A stretch of DNA of 64,000 nt from Gilvimarinus polysaccharolyticus (GCF_001187555.1 NZ_LFIJ01000002.1:621920-685919); one strand, 5' to 3'; counted from the first letter of the stretch, positions 8,453 through 16,478 are shown. Program-made: numbers and translations. Notes: generated by a model from the sequence alone, not told the origin.

Positions 8453-10168
8453 ATGAAACCATGTTTTTTACAGTCTGCCTTAGCGGTAGGGGTGAGTGTT
8501 CTAGTGGGTTGCGGTGGCGATTCAGATAGCTCCACGGCTGTTGTGGATCCCCCCGTTGTGGAAGCCCCGGTGGTAGAAGCGCCAACCCCAGTAGAAGCAA
8601 CCACGATTAATATTTTACCTTACGTGCAAAATCCCACTACCAGTTCAATTAGTGTGACTTGGTTTGGCAGTGCTGCCGAGTCGGCAACTGTTGAGGTTGA
8701 CGGCATTGGATCATTCCAATCTGAAATACAAATGACCGATGCTTTAACCTACGGCACATCTGAGATCGATTATATTCACGGTGAGTCAAACTTTGGTGCC
8801 ACACATGCTGATGTTGCCGATGGGCAGGCGCCTCAAGCTGTGTATAAACACTATGTGAAAATCGATGGGCTTGAGTCTGGAACATCGTATGACTACACCG
8901 TGCTGCAGCCCGGTGCTGATGAATTCACAGCAAACTTTAAAACATCACCCAGTAAAGAAAGCCGTGAGGCTATTCGCTTTGTGACTATGTCGGATATGGA
9001 AACCGAACCAGAGTCGACCGAAAAAACCGTTCGCTGGACGGCCAATGCATTGGCGCTCGGCGGAGAAAAATTAGGGACAGACCCTGATACCTATACCCGT
9101 CAATATCCTGTAGACCAAACCACTGGCTACAAAGCTAACCTGACGTATGCAGAGTTAAGAAGCCCCGACTTTTGGGTGATTGCCGGCGATTTGGTAGAAA
9201 AAGGTGGCCGTCAGTTAGATTGGGATGAGTTTTGGCGACACAGTGCCGGTGAGTGGGGCACGTTAGCGTCTTCTACCCCGATATTCCCAGCGCTTGGCAA
9301 CCATGAAAACTATTGGCACCCTGAGTATCCAGGCTATAACGCCGAGGCGTCAATGCTCTCTTACGATAAGTGGAACACTTATTGGGATTTGCCCACTAAC
9401 CATGCCAGTGATGATCGCTATCAAAAACGCTACTATCGAGTTGATTACGGCCCGGTGACATTAATCACGTTGGATTCCTCTAACGGTAACGATGCCGACC
9501 CCAGCCAGGATACCAACTTGTATATCGATGGCGCTGCTTCACGTGTACCAGATTTTAACCGCGGTACTGAGCAGTGGAACTGGGCATTGAGTGAGTTGGC
9601 CGACGCGCAAGCACAAGGTCAGGTTATTTTTGTGCAGTATCATCACAGCGCCTTTGGCACCGGTGTTCACAGTCTGCCCTCTGGCTCTGCCGGTATTGCC
9701 AATGGCGAAGATAGCCAGTCCGGTATGCCTATGCGTATCTATCACGAGCTGTTTGAACGTTACGGCGTAACCGCTGTGCTTTCTGGGCACGATGAACTGC
9801 TTGAATACGTCAACATTGATGGCGTGAGCTACTGGGATGTGGGCTTTGCCGGCGATGGTTTGCGCGGGCCAGGTTATCCACCCACCACCGACTACGTACC
9901 TTTCGACTTACTGCCAGCAGATGCGCAAGCCTCACATTGGAGTGCGCACGGCGATGCTCCTGAGGTGTGGGACGGTAATAAATTAGTATCAGGCGGCAAG
10001 CACTACGGCTTTCTAGAAGTAGAGGTTCGCCCAGCCGGCGATTACAACTACGAGGTTGTTATGACCCCGCGCTTTGTCTTCCCAGTTATGGATGATGCAG
10101 GTATGGCCACTGGCGAGTTTGATCATCGTCAATACAACAAAGTGGTTCGAGTGCTAGTCGAGCGATAA
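8453..10168 (+). CDS. Purple-acid-phosphatase-like metallophosphoesterase lipoprotein
   Basis: An exported 571-residue protein with a lipoprotein signal (SVLVGCGG, lipid Cys near residue 20) and a short Val/Pro/Glu linker. An N-terminal fibronectin/PAP-like domain (about 50-165) precedes a calcineurin-type phosphoesterase domain (about 175-450). Metal-site motifs seen are SDMETEPES, IAGDLVEKGG, LGNHENYW, QYHHSAFG and SGHDELLEY. The last normally reads GHxH; here the second His is Glu, so metal binding or substrate range may differ. It would hydrolyse phosphate esters outside the inner membrane. It is monocistronic: a palindrome lies upstream and a strong terminator downstream. The ATG at 8453 has AGGA 9 bp upstream. 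Confidence 0.82.
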   Translation: MKPCFLQSALAVGVSVLVGCGGDSDSSTAVVDPPVVEAPVVEAPTPVEATTINILPYVQNPTTSSISVTWFGSAAESATVEVDGIGSFQSEIQMTDALTYGTSEIDYIHGESNFGATHADVADGQAPQAVYKHYVKIDGLESGTSYDYTVLQPGADEFTANFKTSPSKESREAIRFVTMSDMETEPESTEKTVRWTANALALGGEKLGTDPDTYTRQYPVDQTTGYKANLTYAELRSPDFWVIAGDLVEKGGRQLDWDEFWRHSAGEWGTLASSTPIFPALGNHENYWHPEYPGYNAEASMLSYDKWNTYWDLPTNHASDDRYQKRYYRVDYGPVTLITLDSSNGNDADPSQDTNLYIDGAASRVPDFNRGTEQWNWALSELADAQAQGQVIFVQYHHSAFGTGVHSLPSGSAGIANGEDSQSGMPMRIYHELFERYGVTAVLSGHDELLEYVNIDGVSYWDVGFAGDGLRGPGYPPTTDYVPFDLLPADAQASHWSAHGDAPEVWDGNKLVSGGKHYGFLEVEVRPAGDYNYEVVMTPRFVFPVMDDAGMATGEFDHRQYNKVVRVLVER

Positions 10169-10243
10169 CATTAGCATGCACTAACTATTACGGGTCGCCC
10201 GCTCGCGGCAAGTTGCTGCGGTTGAATAGGCCACCTCGCTATT

Positions 10244-10279
10244 AGCCCTAATCTACCTATGTAGGTTAGGGCTTTTTTA
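10244..10279 (+). terminator. Rho-independent terminator after the phosphoesterase gene
   Basis: The stem AGCCCTAATCTAC pairs with GTAGGTTAGGGCT (one G-T wobble) around a 4-base loop and is followed by TTTTTT. It lies about 75 bp after the stop of the metallophosphoesterase gene. Confidence 0.85.
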
Positions 10280-10322
10280 GTAGTAAAAATTAAGAGTAGA
10301 AAAGCCGCAACATTAAAAGCTC

Positions 10323-10423
10323 TGTTGGGGAAAAGACAAGAGTTGACTCTGTTGCGCTCTCACGAATCGTCAGATTCAATTTTAGATGGTTAAGTTTATA
10401 GTTGATTCACAATTCAAGACCTG
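10323..10423. repeat. About 100-bp dispersed repeat, left copy
   Basis: This noncoding segment matches 16373-16473 in the same orientation with only about ten differences by eye. Both end in ATTCAAGACCTG, which belongs to the repeat family around the decayed REP-associated transposase near 16.1-16.5 kb. The two copies bracket the 10.4-16.4 kb accessory block. Confidence 0.65.
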
Positions 10424-10575
10424 CGCCTTTGTTTTCGTTGGCCGGGCGAAGAACTCGGTCAGCAAATAAGGGCCGGTCGGTATTTTTGTGATGATTTTGC
10501 CGCTATAACTTTCATCTAAGCTCCGCTTACCCATTTATCAATCGTTCGCTTTTATACTTATTATGTAAGGTAAGC

Positions 10576-10608
10576 TTGACACTAATGATGTGTAAGGTAT
10601 ACATTACA
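10576..10608 (+). promoter_or_regulatory. Sigma-70 promoter with overlapping palindromic operator
   Basis: A -35 TTGACA (10576-10581) and a -10 TATACA (10598-10603) are 16 bp apart. An almost perfect 18-bp palindrome, TGTAAGGTATACATTACA (10591-10608), covers the -10. A half-site TGTAAGG recurs at 10564. This is a textbook autoregulated promoter layout; the HTH protein encoded at 11085 is the obvious candidate regulator. Confidence 0.65.
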
Positions 10609-10633
10609 TATCTCGGAGGATCATTACTCTGGC

Positions 10634-10678
10634 ATGAAAGCGTTGGGTTTACCTGAGGACCTCTCAAAAATTTTATAA
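10634..10678 (+). CDS. Possible 14-residue leader peptide
   Basis: A short frame (MKALGLPEDLSKIL) lies between the promoter and the membrane-protein gene. A strong ribosome site (GGAGGA, 10615-10620) lies upstream but at 13 bp, longer than usual. It could be a translated leader coupling to the next gene, which starts 12 bp after its stop, or chance. Confidence 0.25.
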   Translation: MKALGLPEDLSKIL

Positions 10679-10690
10679 CGAGGTGGCCAT

Positions 10691-11095
10691 ATGGACACAA
10701 AAAGTTGTACGGAAAGTTGGTTTATGAAACGTTTTATGCTGACGATGCTTATCTTTTTAGTATTGATAGCGGTGCAGACAATATCGATAGAGTTGCTTGA
10801 ACTGCCTACTTGGCTGTTAATCGCGGTAACACTTTTGCCGGTGCTACCATTGTTCTGGGCCTTTATTATCTATCGTGCTCGATTTCGTGCTTTAGATGAA
10901 TACATGCAGCGCCTAACCGGCGAGGCATTTTTATGGGTTATTGGTATTGTTTGCTTTGTGACCTTTGCTTACGGCATGTTGGCCATGAAAATACCTATGC
11001 CTAGCGTCAGTTTAGCGTTTGTATTACCGGTGGTTTTTGGTGGTCATGGTCTCATTCTCCATTTGCTTTTAATGGAGAACAACGTTGAACAATAA
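10691..11095 (+). CDS. Small four-helix inner-membrane protein
   Basis: A protein of 134 residues with four hydrophobic helices, near residues 15-35, 40-58, 77-97 and 102-125, and a short charged loop (RARFRALDEYMQRLTGEAF). It has no enzyme motif. It overlaps the TTG start of an XRE-type regulator by 11 bp, so the two are translationally coupled. Membrane protein plus short HTH pairs of this kind are widespread; in several the membrane partner is thought to tune the regulator, but no mechanism can be read here. The ATG at 10691 has GAGGTGG 6 bp upstream; an in-frame ATG lies at 10724. Confidence 0.7.
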   Translation: MDTKSCTESWFMKRFMLTMLIFLVLIAVQTISIELLELPTWLLIAVTLLPVLPLFWAFIIYRARFRALDEYMQRLTGEAFLWVIGIVCFVTFAYGMLAMKIPMPSVSLAFVLPVVFGGHGLILHLLLMENNVEQ

Positions 11096-11276
11096 AATTA
11101 AGATATTGCGAGCGGAAAAAGGTTGGTCACAGGAGGAGTTAGGTACACGTTTAGGCGTTTCTAGGCAGGCCATCAACGCTATAGAGCGAGGCAAGCACGA
11201 CCCCTCACTGCACCTCGCCTTTGCGATTGCGGCGGTTTTTGATGAAACTATTGAGGGGATCTTTGAGCCAGCTTAA
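11085..11276 (+). CDS. Short XRE-type HTH regulator
   Basis: A 63-residue protein consisting almost only of a lambda-repressor-like HTH: KIKILRAEKGWSQEELGTRLGVSRQAINAIERGKHDPSLHLAFAIAAVFDETIEGIF. It belongs to the YozG/small XRE group, which act as dimers on short palindromes. The start is a TTG inside the end of the membrane-protein gene, with GGAG 8 bp upstream, so it depends on coupled translation. It probably binds the palindrome over the -10 of its own promoter at 10591-10608. Confidence 0.82.
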   Translation: MNNKIKILRAEKGWSQEELGTRLGVSRQAINAIERGKHDPSLHLAFAIAAVFDETIEGIFEPA

Positions 11277-11558
11277 TGTATATAGCGCAGGTTGTGCTGA
11301 TGGATTAGGGGAGACCACAATCAAAGGCCAGGCTCCAATGGTCTTCGACCTTGATATATCTGCAGAATCAATTCTTTCGTTACCTCGAAGAGTTCGGCCT
11401 GCGGGTAAGGGGCGCCGGTATTGGCGTGATTATTTGTGCTAGAAGCTTCGTCTCTCTCTACTTCTTCCGGCTATATCGGCCATTCTAGGGCGTTTTAATG
11501 GCTGCGTACGTCATCTAAATCATTCGCTCATACGTATCTTCTGCAAAAGGGGACTACT

Positions 11559-11735
11559 ATGAGCGATTCACACACCAACCTATCAACTGCAAAGAACAAA
11601 CAATCACTAAGCCAAGCCAACAATAGTGTGAGTAGTGGCCAAACATCATGGCGGCTTCCGTGCCGCGGCTGTCTAAAAAGCTGTAAAAACTACCCCACGT
11701 GCGACGCAAAGCCTTGGCAGACCGTGAAGCCATAA
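11559..11735 (+). CDS. Small Cys-rich protein, 58 aa
   Basis: A short frame preceded by a good ribosome site (AAGGGGA, 6 bp before the ATG). The N-terminal half is Ser/Asn/Gln-rich and disordered in character. The C-terminal half is WRLPCRGCLKSCKNYPTCDAKPW, with four Cys spaced CxxCxxxCxxxxxC, which could hold a zinc or iron-sulfur site. From memory, similar short Cys-rich tails occur in gammaproteobacterial hypotheticals. No neighbour explains it. The spacer 11277-11558 shows nothing else. Confidence 0.45.
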   Translation: MSDSHTNLSTAKNKQSLSQANNSVSSGQTSWRLPCRGCLKSCKNYPTCDAKPWQTVKP

Positions 11736-11934
11736 ACCATTCTGAAGAATTGCAGAAAGTCGGCAGAAGACAAGCGCGGTCAGACGAAGCTTACCTTTAA
11801 GTGCTAGCCAATCATCGATATATAGATGATTGGCTAGCCTAACGGGTAGACGAGCTCGGGCTGCTAGAGTGGGCCGGTCAAGAAAGCGCGGGTAACTATT
11901 GCACCATAAACTTCAGCTTGGCCCATTGATTTAC

Positions 11935-12384
11935 TTAGTGGCTGTGATGACCTGCGGGAATCACAACCCCCTGGCGGCCATAAGCTAAAGGGTAGCCCCC
12001 ATGCTGAAATGCAAACGCCCTAGCCTCTTGCAGCGATGAAAACCAATGATTAGGGTACCCCGCATAGCGCAATGCAATGTTGTACTGCTCTGCCCGCTCA
12101 GTGGATAAGGCTTCCAGCGCCCTACGGCACTCAGCCCAACTTATATAGCCCGCCTCAAGCGCAAGCAACTGCAACGTATGTTTGCGCTGCACAAAATCTT
12201 GCCGCCGGCGCAGCTGGGGTAAGGTCACACCGGTAAATACCTGTTGGGCAATCAAACGCCGCAAAACCGGCAAACAATCGGCAAGATCGCCAGAGCATGC
12301 CGCGCGCTGCAGCCTTTTGGCCTCGCGCAAAAACGACTCGACAACTGCCGAGGAAGAACCAGGGGAATGGGATGGTGTATGCAT
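11935..12384 (-). CDS. Conserved hypothetical protein, 149 aa
   Basis: A basic, helical, soluble protein. The first half has a Leu/Arg-rich pattern (FLREAKRLQRAACSGDLADCLPVLRRLIAQQV), then QRKHTLQLLALEAGYISWAECRRALEAL. The last third has NHWFSSLQEARAFAFQHGGYPLAYGRQGVVIP. From memory this resembles a gammaproteobacterial hypothetical family without known function. It is convergent with the small Cys-rich gene and followed by no obvious operon partner. Confidence 0.6.
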   Translation of the reverse strand: MHTPSHSPGSSSAVVESFLREAKRLQRAACSGDLADCLPVLRRLIAQQVFTGVTLPQLRRRQDFVQRKHTLQLLALEAGYISWAECRRALEALSTERAEQYNIALRYAGYPNHWFSSLQEARAFAFQHGGYPLAYGRQGVVIPAGHHSH

Positions 12385-12565
12385 ATCGCCTCCAATACAG
12401 TGACCTACTCGCTATCGGCCAGAGATGATATGCAAGCAAAGCTTGCCAGATTGTAGATACGATTGGTGAATCACTTTTGCGAGGCGGGCGCCCAACAAGC
12501 CCAGCGCTAATTATCCTGTGCCCTGTAAAGCCTGTCAACGGACTAAAACAACCCGGTCCCACAAG

Positions 12566-12748
12566 GTTGCCAAACACCCTAATCCATGGCACGATTTGCC
12601 ACATAGCGCATAACGCGTAAGGTTTATCGCCTGCAAGGGCCGCTTGCCAAAATGGCAAGCCACGATAAACCAAGATTTAGCCAATTTGGAAGGTGAGATA
12701 ATAAGGGCTTGGCCCAGGGTTTAACGCAGTGTTTTCCCCCTCCTTTTA
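12566..12748. repeat. Dispersed hairpin repeat, copy 2
   Basis: It matches copy 1 (3704-3879) from GTTGCCA through the C/T-rich end (TTTTCCCCCTCC). The outer arms GGTTTATCG (12621-12629) and CGATAAACC (12663-12671) are fully conserved, and the inner hairpin is perfect here (CTTGCCA-AAA-TGGCAAG). It lies about 210 bp upstream of the GHKL-TIR gene. The rest of 12385-12959 shows no gene. Confidence 0.6.
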
Positions 12749-12959
12749 GTTAGTCAAATCATTCGCGACATTAATAGTTTATGAATCTTGGTGGTTCATA
12801 AATCAAAGGCGTGAACCTTGGGTTTTAGTGCGTAAGGCAAAAGGCAAGACTTGACCCTGATGGTTTGTTAGCTTTGTGAAATGTAAGGCCTGACACTAGT
12901 AGTTTGCGCCTTGCTAGTTTTACCAATCGTTAATTCATCAGACTATATGGATTATTGCT

Positions 12960-14858
12960 GTGAAAGATAAGAAAGAATATAGAATCTCAATTGACCCAAG
13001 AATATTGGAGCTGCTCGGCCCAAGCCTCTATACAAATATATATTTCATATTAGCTGAGCTAATAGCAAATGCATATGATGCGAATGCAAAAAACGTTTAT
13101 ATAATTCAAGAGAAAGGAAGCTTAACCGTAGAAGATGACGGATCGGGAATGTCGTATGCGGATGGTGATATTAATCAGTATTTAAATGTAGCGAATGAGA
13201 CGCGTACGGAGAAAGATCAGGATTATGTTGAAGGGAGTAGTAGAAAAAGAAGAAAAATGGGAAGAAAAGGTGTTGGTAAGCTAGCGGCTCTATCGGTATC
13301 TTCTAATGTTGAGATAAAAACTATTAAAAACGGTGAGAAATCTGGTTTTGTTCTTTCGAGAAACGTCAATGATGACAATCTTCTAGATCCCATACCTGAT
13401 GAGTCCATAAAATTTAAAAGAATACAAGAAAATGGAACATCTGTGGTGATGAAGACACCTCAATATACGCTTCACAAAACTCTGAGTGCTGTAAAAAACA
13501 ACCTATTAAAGATATTTCCTCATGTGAACAAAGAGTTTCGTATTCATGTACTGATTGGATCAAAAAGTGTTGTAATAGATTCTTTTGAGGAAGAGCTTAT
13601 TAGGGGGTTGGGTGGGTTGATTACCTTGGGCGATCAATACAAAAGCTTATCGAAGAACTTCAACAGTAAACTAAATGATAACGATAATTTTAATAAAGAT
13701 CTTCTAAAGAATTTGGAAAGCAAAAAAATATCTCTTAAATTAGAGTGTAAAGATGGAGAAGAAGACGTATTTGATCTGGAAGTATGTGGGTGGATAGGTG
13801 TATATAGGTCAACTAAAGGAAGAAAGAAAAATACCAATGATTTTCCAGACAATTTTATATCGCTACTCTCTAATAACAAGCTTGGTGAATACAATATACT
13901 ACCGATTGTTGGGAAGAATGCGATGTCGGAGTTATACGTAGTTGGCCAACTTCATGTCGATTTGTTCGAGGAAACATCTTTGCCAGATATGGCACTAAGT
14001 AACAGGCAGGGCTACAAAACTGAGGACAGACGTTATCAAGAAGTTATTAAATATGTGAGAGATGATTTGCTTCCTAAAGCCGTGTCTATGAGAGTTAAGT
14101 ATGCTTCATTGCTTAAAAATGAAAAGGACAAACAGAAGAATGAAAAGAACTCTAAAAGAGAGGCGGAGTTGAGAAAGCAGATTGATTCTTTTAAAAGTAA
14201 TGCGTCTAGTTCAGCAGCTAATGAAATAGTCAAAATGTTTTCTGGCGAGGGAGTTGATTCTGAGAGGTTGAAGAGTCTTATTGAAAGAGAAATCAACAAG
14301 AACCTTCCCTCAATGGGAATTAAAAAATCTATTGACGAATCAAAAAAGAAGTTGTTGTTAAGCCATTCGAACAAAGATAAGGTTGTTTGCGACTTTATAT
14401 ATAATCTACTTATTTTTAATGGCATTAAGGCGGAGGAAATAATATATACATCCTCCGACAATCACTTATCTGTAATACCGAATAAGACTCCAATATTTGA
14501 CTATCTTAGAGAGTTTTTCGTTGAAAGTTATTCAACAGAAAAAATTTATGTAGTTTACATTACGAGCGATTCCATGGCGTTAAGTTGGCCTGCTTTGTCC
14601 GAAGTTGGTGCTGGTTGGATAACAAAGAGCGAGCATGAAGTTTTTAATATAAATAGTTTTATGCCCAAAAAACCTTTAGATATTGATGTGGTTTGGTCTA
14701 ACCTAATAATTGATGAAAATGGAGATATAGAGCTTAACACTCATGAATTAAATCGACTCATCGAAAAAGTTGAAGGAATTACAAAGTCCTTAGGGTATAA
14801 TTCAAAATCAAAGAATGACCTGATTCAAGAAATTCAAAGAGTCGTAGCTGTAGTATAG
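12960..14858 (+). CDS. GHKL (MORC/MutL-like) ATPase fused to a TIR-like domain
   Basis: A 632-residue soluble protein. Residues 1-200 form a GHKL ATPase: N-box ELIANAYDAN (33-42), G1 DDGSGM (59-64) and G2 GRKGVGKLAAL (101-111), as in MutL, Hsp90 and MORC. Residues about 270-375 would be the transducer domain, 380-460 a charged linker, and 463-632 a TIR-like domain: KKLLLSHSNKDK, GIKAEEIIYTSS, and YVVYITSDSMALSWPALSEVGAGW, where E548 is the candidate catalytic Glu of an NADase-type TIR. The methyltransferase gene begins 10 bp downstream, so this is probably a two-gene defence cassette: nucleotide-driven sensing plus NAD-depleting effector, with methylation marking self. The GTG start has a weak ribosome site. 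The gene is clearly richer in A+T than the host genes, a sign of transfer. Confidence 0.8.
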   Translation: MKDKKEYRISIDPRILELLGPSLYTNIYFILAELIANAYDANAKNVYIIQEKGSLTVEDDGSGMSYADGDINQYLNVANETRTEKDQDYVEGSSRKRRKMGRKGVGKLAALSVSSNVEIKTIKNGEKSGFVLSRNVNDDNLLDPIPDESIKFKRIQENGTSVVMKTPQYTLHKTLSAVKNNLLKIFPHVNKEFRIHVLIGSKSVVIDSFEEELIRGLGGLITLGDQYKSLSKNFNSKLNDNDNFNKDLLKNLESKKISLKLECKDGEEDVFDLEVCGWIGVYRSTKGRKKNTNDFPDNFISLLSNNKLGEYNILPIVGKNAMSELYVVGQLHVDLFEETSLPDMALSNRQGYKTEDRRYQEVIKYVRDDLLPKAVSMRVKYASLLKNEKDKQKNEKNSKREAELRKQIDSFKSNASSSAANEIVKMFSGEGVDSERLKSLIEREINKNLPSMGIKKSIDESKKKLLLSHSNKDKVVCDFIYNLLIFNGIKAEEIIYTSSDNHLSVIPNKTPIFDYLREFFVESYSTEKIYVVYITSDSMALSWPALSEVGAGWITKSEHEVFNINSFMPKKPLDIDVVWSNLIIDENGDIELNTHELNRLIEKVEGITKSLGYNSKSKNDLIQEIQRVVAVV

Positions 14859-14868
14859 AGCGCTATTT

Positions 14869-15909
14869 ATGAAAAAAATATGTGCAATTGATTTGTTTTG
14901 TGGCGCGGGCGGATTGACTCATGGACTTATAAAATCCGGAGTTGATGTGGTGGCAGGTTTTGATATTGAGGCCTCCTGTAAACACGCCTATGAGCATAAT
15001 AACAAAGGTGCCGTTTTTTATAATGAAGATGTACAGAATTTGAAAGGTTATGATTTAGGAAAGTTGTACCCGAGCGGATGCATACGACTTCTTGCTGGTT
15101 GTGCTCCCTGTCAACCGTTTTCCACCTACTCGCAAGGGAGGGATGTAAAAAACGATAAAAAATGGCCTTTACTTTATGCTTTTTCAAGCTTAATAGATGA
15201 GATGCTGCCTGAACTTGTAACTATGGAAAATGTTCCGGATGTGACTCGGCATGAGGTTTATCATGATTTTGTTTCTAGTCTTGAGGAAAAGGGATACAAG
15301 GTCTGGGCAAAGAAAATATATTGTCCTGATTATGGTATGCCTCAAGGTCGAAGTAGACATGTATTGATCGCCTCAAAGATTGGCGAAATAAAATTTATAA
15401 AACCTACCAGATTGCCCAGAAATTACAAAACAGTAAGAGACACTATTGGTCGGCTGCCAAAACTGGAAGCTGGACAAAAAGATGAAAAAGATAGTTTGCA
15501 TGTGGCGGCTGGTCTTTCGCTATTAAATATGAAAAGAATTAGAACGTCCCGCCCGGGCGGGACGTGGCACGATTGGCCGGAGGATCTAAAGGCAGAGTGC
15601 CATCGAAAATCTTCAGGCAGGGGTTATGTAAGTGTATATGCAAGAATGAGTTGGGATGAGCCTAGTCCTACCATTACTACGCAAAGTTATGGATATGGAA
15701 ACGGTAGGTTCGGGCATCCGCAGCAACACCGAGCAATCTCGTTACGAGAGGCAGCGATGCTGCAAACTTTTCCTAAAAGCTATCAATTTGTTAAGCCTAG
15801 TGAAAAAGTATATTTTTCATCTATTGGAAAAATGATTGGAAATGCAGTTCCAGTGGCTTTGGGAAAAGCAATTGGGAAAAGCTTACTGAAGTCCATTTCT
15901 AGCTCATAG
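14869..15909 (+). CDS. C5-cytosine DNA methyltransferase
   Basis: A Dcm-type enzyme of 346 residues that transfers methyl from SAM to C5 of cytosine in a specific sequence. Motif I is DLFCGAGGLTHG (8-19), motif IV GCAPCQPFS with catalytic Cys81, motif VI MENVPDV (119-125), motif VIII QGRSRHVL (159-166), and motif X SIGKMIGNAVPVALGKAIG near the C-terminus. The target-recognition region (about 215-275) is short and the recognition site cannot be read from it. It follows the GHKL-TIR gene by 10 bp; no restriction nuclease is adjacent. A+T-rich like its partner, except for a G+C-rich 22-bp palindrome at 15544-15565. Confidence 0.93.
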   Translation: MKKICAIDLFCGAGGLTHGLIKSGVDVVAGFDIEASCKHAYEHNNKGAVFYNEDVQNLKGYDLGKLYPSGCIRLLAGCAPCQPFSTYSQGRDVKNDKKWPLLYAFSSLIDEMLPELVTMENVPDVTRHEVYHDFVSSLEEKGYKVWAKKIYCPDYGMPQGRSRHVLIASKIGEIKFIKPTRLPRNYKTVRDTIGRLPKLEAGQKDEKDSLHVAAGLSLLNMKRIRTSRPGGTWHDWPEDLKAECHRKSSGRGYVSVYARMSWDEPSPTITTQSYGYGNGRFGHPQQHRAISLREAAMLQTFPKSYQFVKPSEKVYFSSIGKMIGNAVPVALGKAIGKSLLKSISSS

Positions 15910-16097
15910 AAGAGTTAATTATTTTTTGGCTCTCTGATTATGCTTAATTGGGTCAAAATTGTTTGATTTTTATTTCGCTTGGCATAAGGAAACTGGGGTC
16001 AGATGAAACTTATGGCGCATTAATTCTCTTTTTTGGTGCTGAAATTTTGTGCCATTGTTTCAATTAAAACGCACTCACTAGGATTCAAGGATGAACC

Positions 16098-16196
16098 ATG
16101 GCTCGCCTTCTTCGAATTGGCCCTGCAGCAATGCCTTAACACGTCATTCAGCGTGGCAATAATCCACAAGTCTGTTTTGCCAGTGATCACGAAACA
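16098..16196 (+). pseudogene. Remnant of a REP-associated tyrosine transposase (RAYT)
   Basis: Reading from ATG 16098 gives MARLLRIGPAAMP, a stop (16137-16139), then HVIQRGNNPQVCFASDHE in the same frame. This is the characteristic RAYT (Y1_Tnp) N-terminus, whose family pattern is MARLPR...GxPxHVIQRGNNR. Everything after about 33 codons is gone, including the catalytic Tyr. Typical RAYT-flanking repeats (GGGGTCAGGTCTTGAATTG) follow immediately, which supports the identity. Confidence 0.7.
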
Positions 16197-16200
16197 CGAA

Positions 16201-16254
16201 ACATTGGGGTCAGGTCTTGAATTGTAAGAACATTGGGGTCAGGTCTTGAATTGT
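16201..16254. repeat. Tandem RAYT-associated repeats
   Basis: Two identical 25-bp units starting ACATTGGGGTCAGGTCTTG lie 29 bp apart (16201-16225 and 16230-16254). An inverted partner occurs at 16459-16478, so about 200 bp of intervening DNA is enclosed by inverted copies. This is the usual arrangement of repeats mobilised by REP-associated transposases. Confidence 0.65.
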
Positions 16255-16372
16255 GAATTTTCTTGAGTAATTAGCTTTATCTGCCCCAGTTTTCGTAAAT
16301 AATCATTGCCTAGCACTAAAGGATATTGCTAACGCGTTAGCGTCATAAATAAAATTCTTGGGCCTGTGGTTT

Positions 16373-16478
16373 CTGTGGGGAAAAGACAAAACTCGATTCT
16401 GTTGCGCTTTCTCGAATGGTCAGATTCAATTTTCGATGGTTAAGTTTATAGTTGATTCACAATTCAAGACCTGACCCC
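16373..16478. repeat. About 100-bp dispersed repeat, right copy, ending in an inverted RAYT repeat
   Basis: It matches 10323-10423 in direct orientation, and its end (16459-16478, ACAATTCAAGACCTGACCCC) is the reverse complement of the tandem units at 16201-16254. The whole stretch 15910-16579 contains only these repeats, the RAYT remnant and no intact gene. Confidence 0.65.

Noticed and set aside
11221-11442. 73-residue open frame overlapping the XRE gene
   Set aside because: It starts inside the HTH gene in another frame, has no ribosome site and no recognisable composition.
12155-12673. 172-residue minus-strand frame across the hairpin repeat
   Set aside because: It overlaps the conserved hypothetical at 11935-12384 in another frame and runs through the noncoding repeat; the translation looks random.
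16033-16227. 64-residue plus-strand frame
   Set aside because: It covers the RAYT remnant and repeats in a different frame; no support as a gene.
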